DNA of 64,000 nucleotides. Origin: an uncultured Paracoccaceae bacterium. Its GTDB lineage: Bacteria > Pseudomonadota > Alphaproteobacteria > Rhodobacterales > Rhodobacteraceae. This document shows, in pieces, positions 25,705-34,220 of this stretch (positions are counted from its first letter, which is position 1; each line of letters starts with the position of its first letter). The position numbers and the translations under genes were made by a program. The notes under the pieces are model-generated. The model worked only from the letters and a program-made list of their open reading frames with translations, was not told the origin of the DNA and searched no databases. The stretch covers positions 98,614-162,613 of the forward strand of contig CANLND010000008.1 in assembly GCA_947492585.1 (NCBI GenBank). The letters run 5' to 3'.

Positions 25705-26699
25705 GGACGCGGGCGCAATGTGCCCCGTTCCACCACCGAGCAGGGGAAAATGCGGGCCTCGGGGTAGCGCTGGGGCTCGTCCAGCATGGCCACCATCAAT
25801 TCGATGGTGGAGGTCACGATCTGGCGGATCGGCTGGTGGATGGTGGTCAGGTTGATGTTTTCCCAGCGCGCCATTTCCATATCGTTGAGACCCATGATGC
25901 CGATGTCATCCGGGGTTTTTAGCCCGCTGCTTTGCAGGGCAGAAAGCGCGCCAATCGAGAGGACATCGTCGCCGCAGAAATAGGCCTGTGCCGGGCCTGT
26001 GCCCAACAACCGCAGCATTTCTTTGCGGCCAGCGTCAAAGCTGTAGCCCTCGGCAAAGGAATGGCTGACGGTGACGTTCGGATGGTTCTCTAGCTCTGAC
26101 ATAAAACCGGCGTACCGGTCCTGTGTAGAGGTGGCGCTGCCCGGTCCGCCCATGAAGCCGACGTGATCATAGCCGCGCTCGACCAGCGTTCGTGCCGCCA
26201 TTCGGCCGCATTCGACGTTGTCGATCCCCACCACATGCACCTGCGGTGCCGAGGATGAGCGGCCAAAAGCGTGTACCACCGGAACGCTGGCATCGCGAAA
26301 CGCCTTGGCAAATCCGGGCAACAGGGTTGAGGAGGCCACCACCACACCGTCGACCGAATATTGCCGCAGCATGCGCACGGACTGTTCAGGATCTGTTTCA
26401 TCGGTCAGATTGACCAGCAGGGGGCGCAGGCCGCGGTCCTGCAAACCGCTGGTGAACAGATCAAAAACCTCAAGGAAAATGGGGTTGTGAAAGTTGTTGG
26501 AGACCAGACCAATCAATTTGGTGCGCCCGGTGGTCAGCGAGGAGGCCAGAGCGTTGGGGCTATAGCCCAGATCCCGCGCGGCTTTTTCGACCTTGCGTCG
26601 CATTTTGGGCGAGACCGAGGCCCCTTCGGTAAAGGTGCGTGACACAGCCGACCGGGACACACCTGCGCGTTCTGCAACCTCTTTCAGCGTGACCGACAT
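25701..26699 (-). CDS. LacI-family transcriptional regulator, probable inositol repressor
   Basis: A 332-residue regulator. VTLKEVAERAGVSRSAVSRTF at residues 3-23 is the LacI helix-turn-helix, followed by the hinge YSPNALASSLTTGRTKLIGLV and a periplasmic-binding-like effector domain (VDGVVVASSTLLPGF, VVGIDNVECGRMAARTLV, IGIMGLNDMEMARW). Its gene faces the ABC importer across a control region holding TTGCAACCGGTTGCAA, and the same palindrome controls the iol genes, so it most likely represses uptake, catabolism and itself until an inositol-derived inducer appears. Ligand identity is inference. Confidence 0.88.
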   Translation of the reverse strand: MSVTLKEVAERAGVSRSAVSRTFTEGASVSPKMRRKVEKAARDLGYSPNALASSLTTGRTKLIGLVSNNFHNPIFLEVFDLFTSGLQDRGLRPLLVNLTDETDPEQSVRMLRQYSVDGVVVASSTLLPGFAKAFRDASVPVVHAFGRSSSAPQVHVVGIDNVECGRMAARTLVERGYDHVGFMGGPGSATSTQDRYAGFMSELENHPNVTVSHSFAEGYSFDAGRKEMLRLLGTGPAQAYFCGDDVLSIGALSALQSSGLKTPDDIGIMGLNDMEMARWENINLTTIHQPIRQIVTSTIELMVAMLDEPQRYPEARIFPCSVVERGTLRPRP

Positions 26700-26782
26700 G
26701 GTGAATTTGTCTCCAAATAGAAATTTGCAGTGGTTTTATAGGGTTTCCCGTCTTTGTGCAGCATGAAAGATGCCTGGTCATT

Positions 26783-26798
26783 TTGCAACCGGTTGCAA
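26783..26798. promoter_or_regulatory. LacI-type operator between regulator and ABC importer
   Basis: TTGCAACCGGTTGCAA, a perfect palindrome identical to the core of the site at 21761-21778. It lies 84 bases before the regulator gene and 92 before the binding-protein gene. A further GCTTGGC-GATAT-GCCAAGC inverted repeat (26802-26820) follows and may be a leader hairpin. Confidence 0.8.
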
Positions 26799-26889
26799 TG
26801 CGCTTGGCGATATGCCAAGCTTTGAGTCGTAGGGCGGCGCAGGCCGACTCTGTTCGCCGTGTGAGCGGTGATTTTCTGGGAGGAAAACA

Positions 26890-27840
26890 ATGAAATCAGT
26901 GATCAAGACTATTGCTTTGGCAACCACTGTTGCAGCGACCCCATTGATGGTGGCCACCACTGCATCAGCGGCGGGAGAGAAATACATTCTGGTGAGCCAC
27001 GCGCCAGACAGTGACAGCTGGTGGAACACCATCAAGAACGGCATTGCGCTGGCCGGTGAACAGTTGGACGTCGAAGTTGAATATCGCAATCCACCCACCG
27101 GGGATCTTGCCGATATGGCGCGGATCATCGAACAGGCGGCGGCGTCTGGTCCTGACGGTATCATCACCACACTGGCGGATTTCGACGTGCTGTCCGGCCC
27201 AATCCGAGCGGCTGTTGATCAGGGCATTGATGTCATCATCATGAACTCCGGCACGCCGGAACAGGTGCGCGAAGTGGGCGCATTGATGTTTGTGGGTCAG
27301 CCTGAATACGATGCGGGTTATGCGGCGGGTCTGCGCGCCAAAGGCGACGGCATTGGTTCGTTTGTCTGTGTGAACCACGTGATTTCCAACACTGTTGTGG
27401 CGGAACGCTGCCGTGGGTTTGCGGATGGTCTGGGTATTGATCTGGGCAGTCAGATGATTGACGCGGGCCAGGACCCGGCGGAGATCAAAAACCGGGTTCA
27501 GGCCTATCTGAACGCCAATCCTGAAACCGATGCGGTTCTGACCCTTGGTCCAACCTCGGCCGATCCCACCAAACTGGCTCTGGAAGAAATGGGTCTGGCG
27601 GGTGACATCTATTTTGGCACCTTTGATCTGGGCGACGAGATCGTCAAAGGCATCAAAGACGGCATCATTCAGTGGGGCATCGACCAGCAACCGTTCTTGC
27701 AGGCTTATATGCCTGTTGTAGTGCTGACCAACTATGACCGTTACGGCGTTCTGCCGGGCAATAACATCAACTCTGGCCCCGGTTTTGTCACCAAAGACGG
27801 TCTGACCAAAGTTGAAGAATTTGCCGGTAAGTACCGTTAA
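26890..27840 (+). CDS. Sugar (probable inositol) ABC importer, substrate-binding protein
   Basis: A 316-residue periplasmic binding protein of the ribose/galactose (RbsB-like) class. Residues 1-28 are a Sec signal peptide ending ATTASAAG. The mature part shows EKYILVSHAPDSDSWWNTIKNG at the ligand site and alternating Rossmann strands (DGIITTLADFDVL, VDVIIMNSGTP-like, AVLTLGPTSADP). GGGAGG gives a clear ribosome site. It heads a three-gene importer next to a LacI regulator sharing its operator with iol genes, so myo-inositol or a relative is the likely ligand. Confidence 0.9.
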   Translation: MKSVIKTIALATTVAATPLMVATTASAAGEKYILVSHAPDSDSWWNTIKNGIALAGEQLDVEVEYRNPPTGDLADMARIIEQAAASGPDGIITTLADFDVLSGPIRAAVDQGIDVIIMNSGTPEQVREVGALMFVGQPEYDAGYAAGLRAKGDGIGSFVCVNHVISNTVVAERCRGFADGLGIDLGSQMIDAGQDPAEIKNRVQAYLNANPETDAVLTLGPTSADPTKLALEEMGLAGDIYFGTFDLGDEIVKGIKDGIIQWGIDQQPFLQAYMPVVVLTNYDRYGVLPGNNINSGPGFVTKDGLTKVEEFAGKYR

Positions 27841-27853
27841 TCACACGTCAATT

Positions 27854-27888
27854 GGGCGGCGTACAGAAAGGCTGTCGCCGCCCTTTTT
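27854..27888 (+). terminator. Intra-operon hairpin after the binding-protein gene
   Basis: GGGCGGCG pairs with CGCCGCCC, extended by ACAG/CTGT, and is followed by five T residues. It lies between binding-protein and permease genes, so it probably lets only part of transcription pass and stabilises the upstream message. Confidence 0.8.
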
Positions 27889-27913
27889 GTCTCTATACTA
27901 GGAGGACTACCTC

Positions 27914-29035
27914 ATGTCACAGGCCACTCAGGCTGTGGGAAGTGATGAACGGGTCAAGCAGATCTCTTCTTTGCGCAAAGCGCTGATCCGTCCGGAGCTG
28001 GGCGGCATGTGCGGCACGGTGATTGTTTTTGTTCTGTTCTTCATCTTTGCGGGTGACAGCGGCATGTTCAACGCGCAGGGCGTGATGAACTGGACCACCG
28101 TTTCGGCGCAATTCATGATCATCGCGGTGGGCGCCTGCCTGTTGATGATTGCCGGAGAATTTGATCTGTCGATCGGATCGATGATTGGCTTTGCCGGGAT
28201 GATGATTGCCATTTTTGGCGTCACCTTGGGCTGGCCGATGTGGGCGGCGATCTTAATCACCTTTGCGCTGTGTTTGGCGATTGGCGCCCTGAATGGCTAT
28301 ATCGTGGTGCGCACCGGGCTGCCCAGTTTTATCGTGACACTGGCGTTTCTGTTTATCCTGCGCGGGTTCACGATTTTCCTGCCGCAGTTGATTGAACGCA
28401 AAACCATCATTGGTGGTATTCGCGACGCGGCCGAGGGCGATTGGCTGGCGCCGATCTTTGGCGGTAAGATCCTGACGGGCCTGTTCCAATGGTTTGGGGA
28501 TATGGGCATCATCGCGACCTTTACCCGTGGCACCAAACAGGGCCAGCCGGTGGTTGAAGGCATTCCAATGCTGGTGGTCTGGGCCTTGTTTCTGGTCTTT
28601 GTTGGCCATTTTATCCTGACCCGCACGCAGTTCGGCAACTGGATCTTTGCCTCTGGGGGGGATGCGGAATCTGCGCGCAATTCTGGTGTGCCCGTGAACA
28701 AGGTCAAGATCTGCATGTTCATGTTCACCGCCTTTGGCGCGGCTGTTTTTGCCGCCTGTCAGGTGATGGAGTTTGGCTCAGCTGGGGCGGACCGGGGTTT
28801 GCTGAAAGAGTTTGAGGCGATCATTGCGGTGGTCATCGGTGGTGCACTTTTGACCGGTGGCTATGGCTCGGTCATTGGGGCAGCGCTGGGTGCGCTGATC
28901 TTTGGTGTGGTGCAGCAGGGGCTGTTCTTTGCCGGGGTCGAAAGCTCGCTGTTCCGCGTCTTTTTGGGTGTGATCCTGCTGTTTGCGGTGATCCTGAACA
29001 CCTACATCCGCCGTATCATCACAGGGGAGCGTTAA
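27914..29035 (+). CDS. Sugar ABC importer permease (RbsC-like)
   Basis: A 373-residue integral membrane protein with about ten hydrophobic segments. The family-defining stretch [22 protein letters not shown] is near residue 80, [19 protein letters not shown] near 140, and the EAA-like loop region with [22 protein letters not shown] near the C-terminus. AGGAGG precedes ATG 27914. It forms the membrane channel with the ATPase encoded immediately downstream. No truncation is seen. Confidence 0.92.
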   Translation: MSQATQAVGSDERVKQISSLRKALIRPELGGMCGTVIVFVLFFIFAGDSGMFNAQGVMNWTTVSAQFMIIAVGACLLMIAGEFDLSIGSMIGFAGMMIAIFGVTLGWPMWAAILITFALCLAIGALNGYIVVRTGLPSFIVTLAFLFILRGFTIFLPQLIERKTIIGGIRDAAEGDWLAPIFGGKILTGLFQWFGDMGIIATFTRGTKQGQPVVEGIPMLVVWALFLVFVGHFILTRTQFGNWIFASGGDAESARNSGVPVNKVKICMFMFTAFGAAVFAACQVMEFGSAGADRGLLKEFEAIIAVVIGGALLTGGYGSVIGAALGALIFGVVQQGLFFAGVESSLFRVFLGVILLFAVILNTYIRRIITGER

Positions 29036-29036
29036 G

Positions 29037-29816
29037 ATGTCTCAACCTATCATTCAGATGAGAGAGATCGAAAAGCACTTTGGCTCGGTGATTGCGCTGG
29101 CGGGCGTGTCGGTGGACGTGCATGCAGGCGAATGTCATTGCCTGCTGGGCGACAACGGCGCGGGGAAGTCGACCTTTATCAAAACCATGTCGGGGGTGCA
29201 CAAACCCACGCACGGTGAAATCCTGTTTGAAGGTCAGGCCATGCATTTTGCCGATCCGCGTGATGCGATTTCGGCAGGCATTGCGACAGTGCACCAGCAT
29301 TTGGCGATGATCCCGTTGATGTCGGTCAGCCGTAACTTTTTCATGGGCAACGAGCCGATCAAAAGCATCGGACCGCTCAAGCTGTTTGACCATGAATATG
29401 CCAATCGGGTCACCATGGAAGAGATGCGCAAGATGGGCATCAACCTGCGCGGACCGGATCAGGCGGTGGGCACGCTGTCGGGCGGCGAACGCCAGACGGT
29501 GGCGATTGCCCGCGCGGTGCATTTTGGGGCCAAGGTGTTGATTTTGGACGAGCCGACCTCGGCCTTGGGGGTGCGTCAGACGGCAAATGTGTTGGCGACC
29601 ATCGACAAGGTGCGCAAACAGGGCATCGCGGTGGTCTTTATCACCCACAATGTACGCCACGCGCTGGCGGTGGGGGATCGGTTTACGGTTCTGAACCGTG
29701 GCAAAACGCTGGGCACCGCGTTGAAAGGCGAAATCAGCCCCGAAGAATTGCAGGATCTGATGGCGGGCGGCCAGGAATTGGCGCAACTGGAAGGCAGCCT
29801 AGGCGGCACCGTCTGA
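29037..29816 (+). CDS. Sugar ABC importer ATP-binding protein
   Basis: A 259-residue single ABC domain: Walker [10 protein letters not shown] at about residues 38-46, Q-loop in [21 protein letters not shown], signature [15 protein letters not shown], Walker [13 protein letters not shown] and the switch His in [13 protein letters not shown] one-domain ATPase distinguishes this importer from the two-domain RbsA type. It ends [20 protein letters not shown], a tail that reappears in a decayed form at about 31376. It starts one base after the permease stop. Confidence 0.93.
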   Translation: MSQPIIQMREIEKHFGSVIALAGVSVDVHAGECHCLLGDNGAGKSTFIKTMSGVHKPTHGEILFEGQAMHFADPRDAISAGIATVHQHLAMIPLMSVSRNFFMGNEPIKSIGPLKLFDHEYANRVTMEEMRKMGINLRGPDQAVGTLSGGERQTVAIARAVHFGAKVLILDEPTSALGVRQTANVLATIDKVRKQGIAVVFITHNVRHALAVGDRFTVLNRGKTLGTALKGEISPEELQDLMAGGQELAQLEGSLGGTV

Positions 29817-29844
29817 CGCTGTTTCAAAGCTCTGTGTGAGGTTC

Positions 29845-29876
29845 AACCAGTGCCAGGGGATGCCCCGGCACTGGTT
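29845..29876 (+). terminator. Terminator after the sugar ABC operon
   Basis: AACCAGTGCC (29845-29854) pairs with GGCACTGGTT (29867-29876), with GGGG/CCCC continuing the stem inside around an ATG loop. T content after the stem is low. Confidence 0.75.
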
Positions 29877-29978
29877 ATTGTGCATTCTAAACCAATCTTA
29901 AGTGGTTTTTCGATTAGCATGGGATCTGTGTAGGAACAGGAAGACGGCTGTGAAGGTCGGTGTGAAAGGATAGATCTG

Positions 29979-31259
29979 GTGGCACGGATTGCGCTTTGGA
30001 CATTTGATACAAGTCCCAATTCTAACATTGTGGAAGATACAGAGACTGGTGACAATCTTGCCCAGAATGGGGTTTTCCAAAACGGCGCGCGTACAAACGG
30101 TTCGGGCGAGGGGGAGTTTGATGGCGTAAGCGAGTATGCAGAGATTCCACATGATCCCTCGTTTGATCTGAGCACAGGATCCATTGTAATCACCTTTACT
30201 CAGGACACGGCCTCGATCGGGGATGATCCCTTTGGGGCCTCTGCCGCGCAGACACTGTTTTCGCGGGATTCTTACGGTAAGGACAACGGCGGCCACCTGA
30301 CGATTTATGTGAAATCCGATGGCAGCGTTGGGGTGCGGCATCAGACCGACAGTCAGGATCATTATTTCAATGGCGGCAGCACCACATTGGGAGAGCCAAC
30401 CACGGTAATCTATTCTTGGGGGCCGTCCGGCAGCCAACTGGTGGTTGATGGTACGGTGGTGGATACGGGAAATGCCGCGCTGACAATGGAAGGGGATCCG
30501 GAGCCGATCGTGATTGGCGCAACGCAGGCACAAAGCGGTGATGGCGTCGCGGATGTTCTTCAGGGGCATTTTGACGGTACGATTTCAGGCGTGGCCATCC
30601 ATGATGCGCCGGTCAACGTGGATACGGTGCCGTGTTTTGTGAATGGTACGAGGATGTTGACGCCCGATGGCCCCGTGCCCGTTGAACAGTTGCGTGTCGG
30701 CGATTTGGTCTGCACGATGGACCATGGCGCGCAGCCGATCCGCTGGATCGGATCCAGTTCTGTTGATCTGATGGGGGAATTCTGTGCCGCGTTGCGGCCA
30801 ATACGAATTGCAGAGGGCGCATTAGGGCAGGGGCTGCCCACACGTGATTTGCAGGTGTCGCGCCAGCATCGGATATTGGTCTCATCCAAAGTGGCGTTGC
30901 GCATGTTTGGGAGCAAAAATGTGCTGATCGCCGCAGCAAAGCTGACCGCATTGCCCGGAATTTCAGAGGACACAGACGCGCAGACGGTTGAGTATTTTCA
31001 TCTGATGTTTGACCAGCATGAGGTGGTTTTTGCCGAAGGTGCGCCAAGTGAAAGCCTGTACGCCGGTCCCGAAGCGCTGAGTGCGCTGCCGGTGGCGGCG
31101 CGGCACGAATTGTTGCGCCTGTTTCCGTATCTGCGCAATGGTCGGAGTACGCCGCGTCCTGCCGTGCCCATCCCGTCTCGCCGCAAACAAAACCTGCTGG
31201 TCGCGCGTCATGCAATCAACAGAAAACAGATTTTGGAATCCTATCGTGGGTCTTGCTAG
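29979..31259 (+). CDS. LamG-like plus Hint domain protein
   Basis: A 426-residue protein. Residues about 1-205 form a LamG/concanavalin-like sandwich (EFDGVSEYAEIPHDPSFDLS, SIVITFTQDTASIG, GHFDGTISGVAIHDAP). From residue 217 PCFVNGTRMLTPDGPVPVEQLRVGDLV begins a Hint (hedgehog/intein-type) domain that continues through SRQHRILVSSKVALRMFG to EVVFAEGAPSESLYAGPEALSAL. The Cys of PCF is the expected self-cleavage nucleophile. Such proteins are common in Rhodobacterales but have no known function. GTG 29979 is supported by AAAGGA eight bases upstream. No signal peptide. Confidence 0.85.
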   Translation: MARIALWTFDTSPNSNIVEDTETGDNLAQNGVFQNGARTNGSGEGEFDGVSEYAEIPHDPSFDLSTGSIVITFTQDTASIGDDPFGASAAQTLFSRDSYGKDNGGHLTIYVKSDGSVGVRHQTDSQDHYFNGGSTTLGEPTTVIYSWGPSGSQLVVDGTVVDTGNAALTMEGDPEPIVIGATQAQSGDGVADVLQGHFDGTISGVAIHDAPVNVDTVPCFVNGTRMLTPDGPVPVEQLRVGDLVCTMDHGAQPIRWIGSSSVDLMGEFCAALRPIRIAEGALGQGLPTRDLQVSRQHRILVSSKVALRMFGSKNVLIAAAKLTALPGISEDTDAQTVEYFHLMFDQHEVVFAEGAPSESLYAGPEALSALPVAARHELLRLFPYLRNGRSTPRPAVPIPSRRKQNLLVARHAINRKQILESYRGSC

Positions 31260-31375
31260 GGGCTGCGTGGAGCGCGCCCGTGTTTGATGTGGCCGGGGCC
31301 AGTGGTTTTGCGCGATTCGCGTGATGCGATTGCCTGTCTTATGGACGTCCGCGCCATGGCTCTGATTTTGGATAC

Positions 31376-31441
31376 GCCGAAATCAACCCCGATGCGTTGC
31401 CGGATCTGATGGCGGGCTATCAGGAGTTGGCGCGGCTGGTG
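31376..31441 (+). pseudogene. Decayed C-terminal fragment of an ABC ATPase
   Basis: The frame reads AEINPDALPDLMAGYQELARL, matching [20 protein letters not shown] at the end of the ATPase gene at 29037-29816. A direct comparison gives about 52 identical bases in 66. No intact gene surrounds it: the frame has no start and upstream sequence shows no ABC motifs. It looks like the leftover of a second importer operon, lying between the Hint gene and a terminator. Confidence 0.55.
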
Positions 31442-31482
31442 GGGTGGGCTGATCCGGCAACGGGCTGCGCGTGTGAAACACA

Positions 31483-31518
31483 AAAACCACCCGCAGTCTG
31501 GGCGCTGCGGGTGGTTTT
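31483..31518. terminator. Bidirectional terminator
   Basis: CCACCCGCAG (31487-31496) pairs with CTGCGGGTGG (31505-31514). TTTT follows on the plus strand and the flanking AAAAA gives a T-run on the minus strand. It serves the rightward Hint/ATPase-remnant side and the leftward AEC transporter gene. Confidence 0.85.
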
Positions 31519-31569
31519 ATACATGAGGAAGACCGTTTTGAGAACGACCACAATAGGGTGTGGGCGGGG

Positions 31570-32502
31570 TTAGCCCAGCACCGCCAGCCAGAACCAAACG
31601 GTAAACACGCTGAGCCCGGTGGCAAACAACACGGAGGATGCGGCCACCCGTTTGGCGCGGCCATATAGGTTGGCAAAGATGTAGCCATTGAACCCGGTGG
31701 CCATGGCGGCGTTGACCACACCTGAGCGGAACAGATCCTGCGGCAGCGACAGGGCGGTGCCAAACAGAAACACCAATGCCGGGTGCACCAAAAGCGAGAC
31801 GGTGCAGACACATAAGATGGTGCGCAGATCGCCTTCGGGTTTGTATTTCACCAAAATGCCCCCCAATGCAAACAACGCACACGGCAGGGCCGCGCGGGTG
31901 ATCACGTTCAGCGCTTCGGCGGCAGATCCCGGCAGGTGCAGGCCGGTCAGGTTGGCAATAAAGCCAAGAACAATCGCGATGACCAGCACGTTCTGGAACA
32001 TCGCTTTGAGCACCGAGGTCATAGTTTTCAGACTGCCACCGCCTTTATTGCGGACGATCTCCATTGTGGTGATCCCCAGCGCGTAACAAAACGGCGAGTG
32101 GAACGCGATGATGGCAAAGTTCCCGGTCAGATTGTCGGCGCCATAGGCGCGTTCGGTGATCGGCAGCCCAAGCAACAGCGAGTTGGAAAACAGGCAGCAA
32201 AAGCCGATCGCCACGGCGTCTTCCCAAGGGCGGTTGAACAAGAGGCGTGCGCCCAAAATTCCGATGACGAAACACAAAGATGCGGCCGCATAAAAGCTGA
32301 TCAGCAGTTTGGGGTCAAAACTGGCCGATAGATCAAGGCCCGAGATCGCCTTGAACAGCAGGGCGGGAATGGCGAAGTTCTGGGCGAATTTCATCACCCC
32401 TTCGACGTGGGTCTGCTGGAAATAGTTGATTTTGACGAGGCCATAGCCTGCGCCGACCACCAGAAAAACAGGCAGAATGACGTCAATCAGCGCTTGAAAC
32501 AT
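31570..32502 (-). CDS. AEC-family transporter (auxin efflux carrier fold)
   Basis: A 310-residue inner-membrane protein with two repeated halves of about five helices. It starts MFQALIDVILPVFLVVGAGYGL and has FAIPALLFKAISGLDLS and RAALPCALFALGGILVKYKPEGD at the crossover positions of the two halves, as in AEC (malonate/auxin-type) carriers. Substrate unknown; bacterial relatives export or import small organic acids. AAGGAC gives a ribosome site at 32502. It is a single gene between the bidirectional terminator and the MBL gene. Confidence 0.88.
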   Translation of the reverse strand: MFQALIDVILPVFLVVGAGYGLVKINYFQQTHVEGVMKFAQNFAIPALLFKAISGLDLSASFDPKLLISFYAAASLCFVIGILGARLLFNRPWEDAVAIGFCCLFSNSLLLGLPITERAYGADNLTGNFAIIAFHSPFCYALGITTMEIVRNKGGGSLKTMTSVLKAMFQNVLVIAIVLGFIANLTGLHLPGSAAEALNVITRAALPCALFALGGILVKYKPEGDLRTILCVCTVSLLVHPALVFLFGTALSLPQDLFRSGVVNAAMATGFNGYIFANLYGRAKRVAASSVLFATGLSVFTVWFWLAVLG

Positions 32503-32569
32503 CGCGCAAGAGTCCTTGGATTGTGCGGCGCATCACAGCGCGCACAAGGGCGACTATGGACGGCCAGCG

Positions 32570-33367
32570 TTAGTCTGAAAAGCGAAGCACCATGCCATCA
32601 TAGGCCGGGGTGATATTGTCCGCTGTCTCTGCTTCCAATGTGGCATAGTCAAGGTCATTGTGCAGATTGGTCAGCACGGCCTGTTTGGGCTGCATGCGGG
32701 CAATCCAGTCCAGGGCTGTGTCCAGATCGAAATGGGTGGGATGCGGGGTGCGGCGCAGGGCGTCGATAATCCAGCAGTCCAGCCCCTCCAGTTCTGGCAG
32801 GGCGGCATCATAGATTTCCGAGACATCCGGCAGATAGGCCAGACCGCCGATGCGAAAGCCTAGCGAGTCAATCGATCCGTGTTTCACCAAAAACGGGCGC
32901 AGGGTGATTTCGCCGCCGGGGCCGTCGATGGTGAACGGACCGTCAATAGTGACCAGATCCAGAATGGGCGGATAGGGAGAGCCTTGGGGCTGCACAAAGG
33001 CATAGCCAAACCGCGACAACAGCGCGTTTTGCGTATCGCCGTCTGCATAGACCCGCACGCGGTCTTTCATGTTGAACACGATCATGCGCAGATCATCCAA
33101 TCCGTGCACGTGATCGGCGTGGGAATGGGTGTAAACCACCCCATCCAGCCGTCCGGTGCCGCTGTCCAGCAGCTGACTGCGCATATCCGGGGAGGTGTCG
33201 ATCAGCACCGATGTGGTGCCGTTTGGTCCGTCGCGTTCCACCAGCATCGAGCAGCGACGGCGGTTGTTTTTAGGGTTCTGCGGGTCGCAGTCTCCCCAGT
33301 GTCCGCCCAAACGGGGAACGCCGCCGGACGATCCGCAGCCCAGAATGGTAAAGCGCATCTCTCCCAT
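32570..33367 (-). CDS. MBL-fold metallo-hydrolase (PhnP-like)
   Basis: A 265-residue metallo-beta-lactamase-fold phosphodiesterase-like enzyme. It starts MRFTILGCGSSGGVPRLGGHWGDCDP and carries the metal motif THSHADHVHGLDDLR at about residues 79-93 plus the later His in FLVKHGSIDSLGFRIG and HPTHFDLD. The family includes PhnP, a cyclic phosphodiesterase, but no phn genes are here. Its start overlaps the TatD stop by one base (TGATG), so the two are co-translated. ATG 33358 is an alternative start. Confidence 0.88.
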   Translation of the reverse strand: MGEMRFTILGCGSSGGVPRLGGHWGDCDPQNPKNNRRRCSMLVERDGPNGTTSVLIDTSPDMRSQLLDSGTGRLDGVVYTHSHADHVHGLDDLRMIVFNMKDRVRVYADGDTQNALLSRFGYAFVQPQGSPYPPILDLVTIDGPFTIDGPGGEITLRPFLVKHGSIDSLGFRIGGLAYLPDVSEIYDAALPELEGLDCWIIDALRRTPHPTHFDLDTALDWIARMQPKQAVLTNLHNDLDYATLEAETADNITPAYDGMVLRFSD

Positions 33368-34176
33368 CAGGCGGCAGCCTCGGCATGGGCGGCTTTCCAG
33401 AACAGGCGCTCGAAATTGGCCTGTGTTTGCGCCGCAAAATCGGCGTAGTCCATGCCAAAGGCTTCAGCGCCAATGCGGGCGGTGAGGGCGGTGTAGGCGG
33501 GTTCGTTGCATTTGCCGCGATGCGGAGGGGGTGCAAGGTAAGGCGCGTCGGTTTCCACCAGAATGCGATCGCGCGGCGCGGCGTTGAAAATGTCGCGCAA
33601 GTCTTTGCTTTTTGGGAAGGCGGCGATGCCGGACATCGACAGGTAGAATCCCAAATCCAGCGCGGCGCGCGCCAGTTCGGGCGAAGACGAGAAACAGTGC
33701 ATGACGCAGGTGTAGGCGCCTTTGTCCATTTCTTCGGCCAAAATACGCGCCATATCATCATCCGCAGCGCGGCTGTGGATGATTAGCGGCAGGCCGGTTT
33801 CGCGGGCGGCGGCGATGTGAATGCGCAAGGACTGCTGCTGCACCTCAGCGCTGTCGGCGGTGTAGTGGTAATCCAGACCGGTTTCGCCGATGCCAACAAA
33901 TTTGGGGTGCTGCGCCAGTGTGATCAGCTCTTCCAGCGTTGCCATCGGTTCTTCCACCACGCTCATGGGGTGGGTGCCTGCGGCGTAGAACACCGGCGCG
34001 TGAGCCTCGGCGATGGCGCGCACGGAGGGTTCGTTTTTCAGCTTGGTGCAGATGGTGACCATGCGGGTCACGCCCGCCGCGGCCGCGCGGGCGATGATAT
34101 CGTCCAGCTGGCCGTCAAAATCGGGAAAGTCCAGATGGCAGTGGCTGTCGGTGATCTGCGGAAGGGTGGTGGTCAT
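33367..34176 (-). CDS. TatD-family metal-dependent hydrolase
   Basis: A 269-residue TIM-barrel hydrolase. ITDSHCHLDFPDFDGQLDDI holds the HxH metal site, VGIGETGLDYHYT the conserved Glu, LPLIIHSRAADDD and CVMHCFSSS further ligands, and ILVETDAPYLAPPPHRGKCNEP the final Asp and family motif. TatD proteins are 3'-5' DNases or tRNA/DNA quality-control hydrolases in the cytoplasm. The gene lies in the operon-like row SPOR-DacC-tmk-holB-tatD-MBL, all leftward. Confidence 0.92.
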   Translation of the reverse strand: MTTTLPQITDSHCHLDFPDFDGQLDDIIARAAAAGVTRMVTICTKLKNEPSVRAIAEAHAPVFYAAGTHPMSVVEEPMATLEELITLAQHPKFVGIGETGLDYHYTADSAEVQQQSLRIHIAAARETGLPLIIHSRAADDDMARILAEEMDKGAYTCVMHCFSSSPELARAALDLGFYLSMSGIAAFPKSKDLRDIFNAAPRDRILVETDAPYLAPPPHRGKCNEPAYTALTARIGAEAFGMDYADFAAQTQANFERLFWKAAHAEAAA

Positions 34177-34220
34177 CTACTATCTCTGCTCTGGGGGCTT
34201 CTCCAGAGAGTGCCGCACGT

